Source: Senimuribacter sp049852125 (GTDB lineage: Bacteria > Bacillota > Clostridia > Peptostreptococcales > Anaerovoracaceae). Taken from it: a stretch of 64,000 bases of DNA. Location: the NCBI RefSeq assembly GCF_049852125.1, contig NZ_CP187532.1, positions 1,488,001 through 1,552,000 of the forward strand, given 5' to 3'. Every line of letters begins with the position of its first letter. Position 1 is the stretch's first letter. Position numbers and translations under genes: made by a program. The notes under the pieces are model-generated. The model saw nothing but the letters and a program-made list of their open reading frames with translations, did not search any database and was not told the origin of the DNA. Of the stretch, positions 34,977 through 42,788 are shown piece after piece.

Positions 34977-37509
34977 ACATCTGTCGGTTGGCATTTTGGC
35001 TCATGTGGATGCTGGAAAAACAACGCTGTCCGAGGCGATTCTATATCAAAAAGGCGTGACCAGAACCCTTGGCAGGGTGGATCATAAAGACGCTTTTTTA
35101 GATACGCATGCTTTAGAGCGGCAGAGAGGCATTACCATTTTTTCGAAACAAGCGGTCTTTCCTTTAGGAGAACTGTCAGTTACATTGATGGATACCCCTG
35201 GACACATCGACTTTTCAGCAGAAACAGAACGCACTTTACAAACGCTTGATTATGCTATTATGGTAATCAGCGCGGCAGATGGCGTCACCGGTCATGTAAT
35301 GACCCTTTGGAGATTATTAGAAGCTTATCAAATTCCAACTTTTGTGTTCATTAATAAAACAGATTTGGCGGGAACTGATTTGCAGGAGCTCCTATCGATT
35401 CTGTCTTCTACATTGAATGAAGGCGTGATTTCATTCGACCGTCTTGACAATACGTTTTATGAAAAGGCGGCGCTTTGTGATGAGGAAGCTTTGGAAACCT
35501 TGCTTTCGGAAGGAATCATACCAGATGAAATGCTATGCGATTTAATTACTTGCCGCAAGCTGTTTCCAGTCTATAGTGGAAGTGCGTTGAAGCTGGAAGG
35601 AGTTAAGAGATTTCTTCTGGGTTTGGAACGATTTGTGAAACCACCGCAATGGCCGGATCAGTTCGGGGCCAGAGTTTATAAAATCTCCAGAGACAGCCAG
35701 GGGAAAAGGTTGACACATTTAAAAATGACCGGCGGAACACTTTCTGTCCGTCATTTAATTGGCGAAGAAAAAATTACGCAGCTTCGTATTTATAACGGAG
35801 CTGCTTTTCATACGGTAAATCAGGTAGAAGCAGGGCAGGTCTGTGCCGTTTGCGGACTAGAAAGCACGTGGGCAGGACAAGGACTCGGCTATGAAAAGGT
35901 TGGCAATAAACCAAAGCTGGAGTCCCTGTTATCCTATCAAGTCTTGCTGCCTGACGGCTGTGATCCTCACGATGCATACAGTAAATTGCGCATATTAGAG
36001 GAAGAAATTCCGGAGCTGCAGGTTCTGTGGGATGAGGAGTCTCGGAAAATCCAGGTACAGTTGATGGGAGAAGTTCAAATGGAAATTCTCACCAACCTGT
36101 TAATGGAAAGATTCTCACTAGCTGTGAACTGGGGTCAGCCTATTATCAATTACAGAGAGACCATTACACGGAGAGTAGAGGGCGTAGGTCATTTTGAGCC
36201 TTTGCGTCATTATGCTGAAGTTCATTTGATTTTAGAGCCTATGCCTGTGGGTACAGGTATTCTGTTAGAAACAACGTGCAGTGAGGACTTGTTGGATAAG
36301 AACTGGCAAAATCTCATCCTGACCCATTTAGCTGAAAGACATCACCCCGGCGTATTGACCGGTTCTCCGATCACTGATATGAAAATTACTCTGGCTGCAG
36401 GAAAAGCTCACGTAAAGCACACGGAAGGCGGTGATTTCCGTCAAGCGACTTATCGAGCTGTACGCCATGGATTGCGCCGAACAGACTCTGTTTTGTTAGA
36501 ACCATATTATAACTACAAGCTGGATGTTCCCACGGCTTCTGTTGGCAGAGCGATGCATGATATGCAGCGGATCGCCGGAGAGTGCGGACAACCTATAAAT
36601 CAAGGGGATATGGTGACTTTATCGGGCAGAGCGCCGGTAGCGGCTATGGGCGATTATGCGAAGGAGGTCTTGGCGTATACAAAGGGAATCGGTCGTCTCC
36701 AACTTACCTTTGCCGGGTATTTTCCATGTCATAACGCCGCGGAGGTCATTGAAGCAAGGGGCTATGATCCGGATAGAGATCCAGCAAATCCGTGCGGTTC
36801 TGTATTTTGCAGTCATGGAGGCGGCGTCAATGTCCCGTGGGAAGAAGTAGAAGCAAACATGCATTTACCTGCCTGTCTTTCCGAAACGAAAAAGGCGGCT
36901 GACGAAATCATTCGCCGTACCGGAAGCAGGGAATATAGCGATGCAGAACTAGAAGCCATATTCCGAAAAACCTATGGTGATGATAAGCGCGAAAAAAATC
37001 GCCTCAAAAGAGATTCCAGAATTGTAAGCGCTCGGTCAATGGAACAGTTTCCAAGGGTGAAAAGCGGATATAATGACAGTCAGGCTCCGCAAATTCTTTT
37101 AATCGATGGATATAATGTGATCTTTGCCTGGGAAGAAATGCAGGAAATGACAAAAGTAAATCTGGAAGCTTCCAGAGCTCTTTTAATAGAAACCCTGCAA
37201 AACTATCAAGGATATACCGGAGAGACTATAATTCTGGTCTTTGACGCCTATAAACAGCCTGGAAATATCGGCGCAACAGAAAAATATGGAAATCTCTCAG
37301 TTGTATATACAAAGGAGGGCCAAACGGCCGACCAGTATATTGAAAAATATGTATTAGACAACGTAAAAAAGCAAAAAATAACTGTAGCGACCTCTGATGG
37401 ACTGGAACAGATGATGATCTTTGGTCAGGGCGCGCTTCGGATGCCTGTACGAGAACTCATTGCCAGGGTTTTGGATGCTAATGAGGAAATACGAAGTAAA
37501 TATCTATGA
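34969..37509 (+). CDS. TetM-like translational GTPase fused to a C-terminal NYN (YacP-like) nuclease domain
   Basis: An 846-residue fusion. The first about 690 residues follow the EF-G/TetM plan: P-loop AHVDAGKTTLSEAIL, switch LERQRGITIFSKQA, DTPGHIDF, INKTD, then domains III-V (VGHFEPLRHYAEVHL, HVKHTEGGDFRQATYRAVRHG). From about residue 705 a second module begins ILLIDGYNVIFAWEEM and continues with LVFDAYKQPGN, TADQYIEKYV and VATSDGLEQMMIFGQGA; this is the PIN-like NYN/YacP (DUF901) nuclease fold with its acidic residues in place. Start 34969 is set by GGAAAAGG 9 nt upstream; ATG 34960 is also in frame. The GTPase is diverged from TetM/TetO, so tetracycline resistance is not implied. A ribosome-targeting GTPase that delivers an RNA nuclease is an inference. 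Confidence 0.85.
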   Translation: MNKHLSVGILAHVDAGKTTLSEAILYQKGVTRTLGRVDHKDAFLDTHALERQRGITIFSKQAVFPLGELSVTLMDTPGHIDFSAETERTLQTLDYAIMVISAADGVTGHVMTLWRLLEAYQIPTFVFINKTDLAGTDLQELLSILSSTLNEGVISFDRLDNTFYEKAALCDEEALETLLSEGIIPDEMLCDLITCRKLFPVYSGSALKLEGVKRFLLGLERFVKPPQWPDQFGARVYKISRDSQGKRLTHLKMTGGTLSVRHLIGEEKITQLRIYNGAAFHTVNQVEAGQVCAVCGLESTWAGQGLGYEKVGNKPKLESLLSYQVLLPDGCDPHDAYSKLRILEEEIPELQVLWDEESRKIQVQLMGEVQMEILTNLLMERFSLAVNWGQPIINYRETITRRVEGVGHFEPLRHYAEVHLILEPMPVGTGILLETTCSEDLLDKNWQNLILTHLAERHHPGVLTGSPITDMKITLAAGKAHVKHTEGGDFRQATYRAVRHGLRRTDSVLLEPYYNYKLDVPTASVGRAMHDMQRIAGECGQPINQGDMVTLSGRAPVAAMGDYAKEVLAYTKGIGRLQLTFAGYFPCHNAAEVIEARGYDPDRDPANPCGSVFCSHGGGVNVPWEEVEANMHLPACLSETKKAADEIIRRTGSREYSDAELEAIFRKTYGDDKREKNRLKRDSRIVSARSMEQFPRVKSGYNDSQAPQILLIDGYNVIFAWEEMQEMTKVNLEASRALLIETLQNYQGYTGETIILVFDAYKQPGNIGATEKYGNLSVVYTKEGQTADQYIEKYVLDNVKKQKITVATSDGLEQMMIFGQGALRMPVRELIARVLDANEEIRSKYL

Positions 37510-37516
37510 GAAATAA

Positions 37517-37570
37517 GATGTATGATCACTGTCGCCATCAAAGAGCAGTGATCATACATCTTTTTCTTTT
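37517..37570 (+). terminator. Strong terminator before the spoIIIA operon
   Basis: A perfect 15-bp stem (GATGTATGATCACTG / CAGTGATCATACATC) with a 14-nt loop and a TTTTTCTTTT tail isolates the sporulation operon from the housekeeping genes upstream. Confidence 0.93.
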
Positions 37571-37645
37571 ATCCGTTTGCTGAAAAATTTATCATATCTG
37601 CCTGTCCTGCGAATATGATGTATGGAAAGAAAGGACATGCAGATT

Positions 37646-38527
37646 ATGAACCATTTTGAAAAAGTTTTTCAATGTTTTCCGTTGGAGATTCAACGTCAAA
37701 TAGAGGCTTTGGATAGAAATACGAGAAATTCAGTTGAGGAAGTAAGAGTATATCGAGGTCGGGAGGTCTGGCTTATGAGTAAAGGAGAAGCGATACCTCT
37801 CAGGGGACGTATCAGAGATCAGGATATTGCAAATATCCTGAGCAATTTATTGAAATTCTCGTATTACGCTTATGAGGAGGACTTGGCAAGAGGTTTTGTG
37901 ACAATAGACGGAGGTCATCGTGTTGGAGTTTGCGGTAAGGCTGTTTTAGATCACAATAAGGTGACTCTGCTTCGCGAAGTCAGTTCACTGAATATTCGCT
38001 GTGGACATGAAGTAATTGGCTGCAGCGACGCGTTAAAGCATTTGTTTTTTCAACAAAACGGAAGAATATCTAATCTTTTGATTACATCGCCGCCAGGCTG
38101 CGGAAAGACCACGCTGCTTCGTGATATTGCCCGAAGTATTGGTGAAAAGGGATGTTACCGTGTGTCCATCTGTGATGAACGTTCCGAGATTGCAGGTATG
38201 CATGGAGGCGTCAGCGCTTATCACTTCGGACCTTTAACCGATGTATTGGACGGCTGTCCTAAGGCGGAAGGTATGATCATGATGATCCGCGCTATGACGC
38301 CTGATGTAATCATTACAGATGAAATCGGCCGACCTGAAGATATAGACGCGATCAAAGCCTGCCGAGGCAGCGGCGTCAGCGTTATCACAAGCACGCACGG
38401 CTCCGATATGGAAGAACTGCAGCGTCAAGACACGTGGAAGGCCATTGAAACCGGGATCTTTGATCATATTGTTTTTCTTAGCAACGACCCTGTTATAGGA
38501 ACGGTAAAGGAGGTATGTCATGGTTAA
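37646..38527 (+). CDS. spoIIIAA: Stage III sporulation protein AA
   Basis: A 293-residue secretion-type ATPase of the mother-cell side of the SpoIIIA-SpoIIQ feeding channel. Walker A is TSPPGCGKTTLLRDIARS; VSICDERSEIAGMHGG, MMIRAMTPDVIITDEIGRPED (Walker B) and ITSTHGSD follow. ATG 37646 has AAGGA 10 nt upstream; in-frame ATGs at 37622 and 37637 lack a suitable box. No clear sigma-A promoter is seen in the gap before it, which fits sigma-E control, but I could not define a sigma-E site. It overlaps spoIIIAB by 8 nt. Confidence 0.93.
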   Translation: MNHFEKVFQCFPLEIQRQIEALDRNTRNSVEEVRVYRGREVWLMSKGEAIPLRGRIRDQDIANILSNLLKFSYYAYEEDLARGFVTIDGGHRVGVCGKAVLDHNKVTLLREVSSLNIRCGHEVIGCSDALKHLFFQQNGRISNLLITSPPGCGKTTLLRDIARSIGEKGCYRVSICDERSEIAGMHGGVSAYHFGPLTDVLDGCPKAEGMIMMIRAMTPDVIITDEIGRPEDIDAIKACRGSGVSVITSTHGSDMEELQRQDTWKAIETGIFDHIVFLSNDPVIGTVKEVCHG

Positions 38528-39041
38528 GGCAGCAGGACTTTTTCTTGCATTTATCGCCGCCTCAGCTTTAGGGCTTTTAAAGTCTTCTGAAGTACGGCGG
38601 CGTCAAAGGTTACTGGAAGAATTTCGGGATCTGATCGCTCATATTGCTACGGAAATCAGTTATTTCAAAGAGCCTTTGCCACAGATCTTTGGCAAACTTT
38701 CTACCTGCGGCAATGAAGAAACAGCAATACTGATGAGAAGCGTCATGGCAGCCTGTACCAGTGAACGGTTTTCTTCATCCTTAGAAGACATGTGGAATCA
38801 GAGTATCAATTTGGCATATGAGCAATGTCCCTTAACGTCTGAGGATCTGGCCGTCATGAAAAAATGCGGACAGTTCCTGGGCCAAAGTAATTTCCAGGGA
38901 CAGCAGGAGCATTTTCGCTTACTGGACGGACAGCTTCTACGTCAAATTTCTGAAGCTGAAGAAGCCGTGCGGACAAAGAGCCGTATGTACACCAAGCTGG
39001 GGGTTTCAACGGGATTGGTTATCGCTATCGCTTTGCTATAG
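38520..39041 (+). CDS. spoIIIAB: Stage III sporulation protein AB
   Basis: A 173-residue protein with an N-terminal membrane segment (residues 4-18), a helical domain resembling type II secretion GspF-like folds (LLEEFRDLIAHIATEISYFKEPLPQIF) and a C-terminal hydrophobic segment. Length (Bacillus 171) and place after spoIIIAA fit. It follows with an 8-nt overlap. Confidence 0.9.
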   Translation: MVKAAGLFLAFIAASALGLLKSSEVRRRQRLLEEFRDLIAHIATEISYFKEPLPQIFGKLSTCGNEETAILMRSVMAACTSERFSSSLEDMWNQSINLAYEQCPLTSEDLAVMKKCGQFLGQSNFQGQQEHFRLLDGQLLRQISEAEEAVRTKSRMYTKLGVSTGLVIAIALL

Positions 39042-39070
39042 ATAAAACCATGAAAAGGGAGGAAAAGGGA

Positions 39071-39265
39071 TTGAGTGTAAGTATCATTTTTAAAATTGCG
39101 GCGATTGGTATTTGTATCGCGTTATTAAATCAAATTCTGATTAAATCCGGTAAGGAGGAAATAGCAATGATGACGACACTGGCCGGAGTAATCATCGTTC
39201 TTGCCATCATTGTTAAGATGTTATTAGAATTCTTTGATACGATCAAAGTATTCATGGAGTTTTAA
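39071..39265 (+). CDS. spoIIIAC: Stage III sporulation protein AC
   Basis: A 64-residue protein with two membrane segments (about 3-22 and 35-58): SVSIIFKIAAIGICIALLNQ and MMTTLAGVIIVLAIIVKMLL, typical of SpoIIIAC. A TTG start at 39071 is chosen because GGGAGG lies 8 nt upstream and the resulting N-terminus MSVSIIFKIA matches the family; the in-frame ATG at 39050 has no ribosome-binding site. Confidence 0.88.
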   Translation: MSVSIIFKIAAIGICIALLNQILIKSGKEEIAMMTTLAGVIIVLAIIVKMLLEFFDTIKVFMEF

Positions 39266-39270
39266 ATAAG

Positions 39271-39654
39271 ATGGAAATACTGAAGATAGCGGCTCTGGCG
39301 CTTTGTGCGGTAATGCTCATCGTGTTGGTAAAAAACTATAAACCCGAGTTCGGCGTTCTTACGGCTGTGGCTTGCAGCATCATAATTTTATATTTCTTAG
39401 CGGACAGCCTGAAATATGCCTTTGCCTATATGTCACAGCTTTACGGACAGCTGAAATTTGGCAAAGCCTATTTTCCGGTCATAATTAAAGTGCTGGCAAT
39501 CGCTTATATTACAGAATTCACTTCACAATTATGCAAAGACGCAGGGGAAAGTGCGATCGCGTCTAAAGTAGAGCTGGCCGGAAAGATCATCATCTTCTGT
39601 GTTGCCATTCCAGTCTTTGTTACCATTTTAGATTTGATAGAACAGTTGCTTTGA
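39271..39654 (+). CDS. spoIIIAD: Stage III sporulation protein AD
   Basis: A 127-residue, mostly hydrophobic protein with about four membrane segments, homologous along its length to SpoIIIAC/AD. YITEFTSQLCKDAGESAIASKVELAGKI is the conserved block of SpoIIIAD. It sits 5 nt after spoIIIAC, in the canonical order. Confidence 0.92.
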   Translation: MEILKIAALALCAVMLIVLVKNYKPEFGVLTAVACSIIILYFLADSLKYAFAYMSQLYGQLKFGKAYFPVIIKVLAIAYITEFTSQLCKDAGESAIASKVELAGKIIIFCVAIPVFVTILDLIEQLL

Positions 39655-39675
39655 CGTGGAAGAAAGAGGGTTTTG

Positions 39676-40764
39676 ATGGATTTTGACAAAATTGTAAAGG
39701 AACAGATGAAAAATATTCTGGATCAGGAGCAGATAAATTCTCTGCAGGACTACGCGGATAATCTTTCAGATGGAATTTCCGAGCATTTTACCCTGGAACA
39801 GATTTTAGATTCAACTTTATCCGGAAAAAGCATTTTTCAGTCGCAAGAGATTATCGATAGTCTGAAAACACTCTTTTTCTACGAGATCAAAAGCGCTCTG
39901 GTAATTGGCATTGAAATTCTTACGGTATGCATTATTATAGGACTTTTAAAAAACATGTCCGGCTCTTTTGGAAAAAAGGGTACTGCTGAAGTTGCTACAT
40001 TGATCTGCTGTATCGTTATCGTTGGCCTCGCTATGACCAACTTTCGCGAGGTATATCAGATGACCATGGATGCGGTAAAAACTATTACATATACTATGGA
40101 AATTTTACTTCCGATTCTAATAGCCATACTTATATCCATGGGGCAAATCGCCTCCGGAACAATCATGAGCCCTCTATTGCTTACAGCTGTTACGATCTTC
40201 CAATTTATCATAAAAAACGTAATTCTTCCGGCAATTTTTTTGTCCACTGTATTTACACTACTAAATTGTTTAACGGAAAAAGATTATGTAAATCAATTGG
40301 CTAAATTTCTACGGCAAGCTGCGCTCTTTATCACTGGAATTGTCCTCACATTAATGACTGGTATTATCGCGATTCAAGGACTTATCGCTAAAACCAGCGA
40401 CAGTCTCATTATTGGAACAGCAAAGTATTCTTTAGATGCTTTTATACCTATCGTAGGCGGCTTTGCCGCTGATACGGCGGAGTTATTTTTGAAGTGCATG
40501 GGTTCTATTAAAAGCGTCGTAGGCGTTTTCGGTATTCTGCTGATATTATGTCTGATTTTGACGCCGATTATCAAGATTTTGGTTATAGCGTTGGTCTATA
40601 AGGTGACAGCGCTTTTGATTGAACCGGTCGCGTCAAAAAAGATCGCCGCGGGCGTAGCGGATGTAGGTACCTGTCTGATTATGATGGGCAGCGTCCTTTT
40701 CTTTGCTTCGCTCCTATTTATCATTTTCATTACAAGCATCATTAATCTGGGAGGCAACGTATGA
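39676..40764 (+). CDS. spoIIIAE: Stage III sporulation protein AE
   Basis: A 362-residue polytopic membrane protein, about eight hydrophobic segments after a soluble N-terminal region of about 70 residues (MDFDKIVKEQMKNILDQEQI). ASGTIMSPLLLTAVTIFQF and SLDAFIPIVGGFAADTAELF are typical SpoIIIAE motifs. It lacks the cleavable signal peptide of Bacillus SpoIIIAE (399 residues). ATG 39676 has GAGGG 5 nt upstream; a TTG immediately before it is also in frame. Its last 4 nt overlap spoIIIAF. Confidence 0.9.
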   Translation: MDFDKIVKEQMKNILDQEQINSLQDYADNLSDGISEHFTLEQILDSTLSGKSIFQSQEIIDSLKTLFFYEIKSALVIGIEILTVCIIIGLLKNMSGSFGKKGTAEVATLICCIVIVGLAMTNFREVYQMTMDAVKTITYTMEILLPILIAILISMGQIASGTIMSPLLLTAVTIFQFIIKNVILPAIFLSTVFTLLNCLTEKDYVNQLAKFLRQAALFITGIVLTLMTGIIAIQGLIAKTSDSLIIGTAKYSLDAFIPIVGGFAADTAELFLKCMGSIKSVVGVFGILLILCLILTPIIKILVIALVYKVTALLIEPVASKKIAAGVADVGTCLIMMGSVLFFASLLFIIFITSIINLGGNV

Positions 40765-40931
40765 GTTTGATAGGAGAATGGGTGAGAGACATTTTTATCG
40801 TTATATTATCCATCACTTTTATAGAAATATTGATGCCGGAGGGCAATATGGCAAAATATCTGAAATTTATCTTTTCTATCATCGTACTCGCGGTAATTTT
40901 GTCGCCGGTCAGTTACTTCTATCATAAATAA
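40761..40931 (+). CDS. spoIIIAF: Stage III sporulation protein AF, very short (56 residues)
   Basis: The frame opens at ATG 40761, overlapping the spoIIIAE stop (ATGA), with GGGAGG 7 nt upstream, and ends TAA at 40931. The product starts MSLIGEWVRDIFIVILSITF and has two membrane segments (about 8-25 and 36-53) around IEILMPEGNMAKYLKFIFSI, the canonical N-terminal part of SpoIIIAF. It stops after VSYFYHK, whereas Bacillus SpoIIIAF is 206 residues with a C-terminal soluble ring-building domain. The next 33 nt carry only the ribosome-binding site of spoIIIAG, so no frameshifted remainder exists. This is a reduced SpoIIIAF missing its soluble domain. Confidence 0.85.
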   Translation: MSLIGEWVRDIFIVILSITFIEILMPEGNMAKYLKFIFSIIVLAVILSPVSYFYHK

Positions 40932-40964
40932 AGTATTTTTGAATAGATATAAAAGGAGGGCACT

Positions 40965-41339
40965 ATGTTTGAAAAACCCGAAATAAAAAAAGAATCCATG
41001 GTGAAGCTCATCGCTGCCGTCATCATTGCTTCTGTTTTCCTTCTTACCATCAGTATTCTCACTGATGATCATGACAGCCGTAAGCAAATATCAGATGACA
41101 ACGGCGCCACAGAAAGCGCCTTATGCAGCTTTTTGTCTGAAATCAAAGGAGTGGGTGAGGTCAATGTGATGATCCGATATGGTGAAGAAAGCAAAGTCAG
41201 CGGCGTAATCGTCACTGCGCAGGGCGCGGAAGATCCGGTAGTAAGAAGCAGCATTGTCAAAGGTGTTTCTACGCTATTTGACATTCCGGTTTCTAGCGTA
41301 ATGGTATTTGAAAAGAATCAGGAGGAAAAAACAAAATGA
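40965..41339 (+). CDS. spoIIIAG: Stage III sporulation protein AG, short form
   Basis: A 124-residue protein with one N-terminal membrane segment (about 15-33) and the ring-building-motif domain (GVGEVNVMIRYGEESKVSGVIVTAQGAEDP, VVRSSIVKGVSTLFDIPVSSVMV). SpoIIIAG forms a large ring in the forespore-mother cell channel. Bacillus SpoIIIAG is 229 residues; the variable linkers are absent here. AAGGAGG is 7 nt upstream. Confidence 0.9.
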   Translation: MFEKPEIKKESMVKLIAAVIIASVFLLTISILTDDHDSRKQISDDNGATESALCSFLSEIKGVGEVNVMIRYGEESKVSGVIVTAQGAEDPVVRSSIVKGVSTLFDIPVSSVMVFEKNQEEKTK

Positions 41340-41926
41340 AAATGAAAAAGAAAAAATTAAATATAAAGGGATTTTTGAATAAGAAAGAGAATGTTGCAAT
41401 CATGGCAGTTGCAGTAATTTTCTGCGCAGGTCTAGTTGTAACGAATGTTAAAGCAGGCAAAATTCCCCTTCATGACGGCGATGTGCTGGTAGACAGCCAA
41501 AACGTAGCACAGGAGGAAGCTTTATCACAGGAGGGAGACGCTTCTAAGACCGAAACCTCTGACGGCGAAAACGCGTCCGCCGGAAACACCTTTGATGAAA
41601 AAAAGGCTGCCCTGGAATTGGAACGCAACGACCTGATCGCCAAGTACGACGACACGATTAAGAATTCCTCAAACGAAGCCGAAAAGAAGAATGCAATCGC
41701 GCAGAAAGAGAAGCTGACCGGTTATATGGAGATGGAAGTTGCCATCGAAGGCATTATACGCACAAAGAATTTGCCTGACTGTCTGGTCATCATCACTGAC
41801 AGCACTGTAACGGTGACTGTAGACGAACAGGATTTAAAGCAGAATACTGTAGCTAAAATCTGCAATATCGTTATGGAGGAAACAAAGCGGACAGCTGATA
41901 AGATCATCATCCAGAGCAGTTATTAA
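41336..41926 (+). CDS. spoIIIAH: Stage III sporulation protein AH
   Basis: A 196-residue protein with a basic N-terminus, a membrane segment (about 20-38), a linker rich in Glu, Ser and Thr, and the YscJ/FliF-like ring domain with the conserved ends EMEVAIEGIIRTKNLPDCLVIITD and VAKICNIVMEETKRTADKIIIQS. SpoIIIAH binds SpoIIQ across the intermembrane space. It overlaps spoIIIAG by 4 nt and ends the operon. Confidence 0.93.
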   Translation: MKMKKKKLNIKGFLNKKENVAIMAVAVIFCAGLVVTNVKAGKIPLHDGDVLVDSQNVAQEEALSQEGDASKTETSDGENASAGNTFDEKKAALELERNDLIAKYDDTIKNSSNEAEKKNAIAQKEKLTGYMEMEVAIEGIIRTKNLPDCLVIITDSTVTVTVDEQDLKQNTVAKICNIVMEETKRTADKIIIQSSY

Positions 41927-41930
41927 ACCG

Positions 41931-41959
41931 TTGATAAAAGTTGATATCAATGATATAAT
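41931..41959 (+). promoter_or_regulatory. Sigma-A promoter of the yqhY-nusB operon
   Basis: TTGATA (41931-41936), a 17-nt spacer and a perfect TATAAT (41954-41959) start 5 nt after spoIIIAH. It restores vegetative expression after the sporulation operon and supports the downstream start at 41988. Confidence 0.87.
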
Positions 41960-41987
41960 AATTCCTAAGGGAGAAACGAGGAGATCC

Positions 41988-42341
41988 ATGCAGGAAGAAA
42001 ACTTAGGAACAATTAAGATATCTGACGATGTGATTACAGTATGCACAGCCAGAGCGGTCAGCAGTATTCAGGGTGTTTATCAGTTAGCTGGAGGGCTGGC
42101 TGACAGCTTACCTATCAATTTGCCCGGGTTGGATTCCGGCAGCAGAGGCATCAAAGTGGCTCGCGGAGACGAAGGTTTGGTGCTGGACGTCTACATAATC
42201 GTAGAATACATGGTGAAAATTCCCCAGCTGGCCTGGGATATTCAGGGAACAGTCAAAAGAGAGATTGAATCGATTACAGATCTCGTGGTTAAAGAGGTCA
42301 ATATACATGTGCAGGGCGTACACCTGCCAGGAGAGGAATAG
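41988..42341 (+). CDS. Asp23/Gls24 family protein, YqhY-like
   Basis: A 117-residue Asp23/Gls24 protein: NLGTIKISDDVITVCTARAVSSIQGVYQLA, IKVARGDEGLVLDVYIIVEY and VNIHVQGVHLP are the family blocks. In Bacillus the yqhY gene lies between accBC and nusB and affects acetyl-CoA carboxylase activity; accBC are absent here. ATG 41988 has GAGGAG 6 nt upstream; an in-frame ATG-like start further upstream would begin at the promoter itself. Confidence 0.85.
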   Translation: MQEENLGTIKISDDVITVCTARAVSSIQGVYQLAGGLADSLPINLPGLDSGSRGIKVARGDEGLVLDVYIIVEYMVKIPQLAWDIQGTVKREIESITDLVVKEVNIHVQGVHLPGEE

Positions 42342-42350
42342 AAGTAAGAG

Positions 42351-42788
42351 ATGATGACAAGAAAGCAAGCAAGAGAATTTATGATGCAAGTGTTTTTTCA
42401 GATGGAGGCTTGCGGAGATTTTGATATAAACCATAAGACGGATTACATGAATCAGGCGCGTATTGATGAAAAACAGCGCGCGTACTGCAACGATTTATTC
42501 TCTTTGATTTGTAATAAAAAAGAAGAAGTGGATTCTCATATTGAAACATATATTACCGGCTGGAAGCTGTCGCGGATGCCCAAGACTGATCTGGCCGTAC
42601 TCCGTTTAGCGGTTTGTGAAATTCTATACCTTACTGGCATTTCCCCTGCGATTTCCATTAATGAAGCTGTAGATTTGGCCAAGAAATACGGTACGGACAG
42701 TTCACCGAAATATGTCAACGCTATTTTAGGCAAAATCGCTGAGGGTGCAGGAAAGACATCAACTGAAAGCCGGGAAGAAAATGTATAG
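42351..42788 (+). CDS. nusB: Transcription antitermination factor NusB
   Basis: A 145-residue all-helical RNA-binding protein. TRKQAREFMMQVFFQME is the N-terminal signature and the C-terminal half shows RMPKTDLAVLRLAVCEILYLTGISPAISINEAVDLAKKYGTDSSPKYVNAILGKIA. NusB with NusE binds boxA of rRNA operons. The stop overlaps the start of the next gene. Confidence 0.95.
   Translation: MMTRKQAREFMMQVFFQMEACGDFDINHKTDYMNQARIDEKQRAYCNDLFSLICNKKEEVDSHIETYITGWKLSRMPKTDLAVLRLAVCEILYLTGISPAISINEAVDLAKKYGTDSSPKYVNAILGKIAEGAGKTSTESREENV

Noticed and set aside
34969..37509. Tetracycline resistance gene
   Set aside because: The GTPase is clearly diverged from TetM/TetO/TetW and carries a nuclease domain; it is in a housekeeping context without mobile-element genes.
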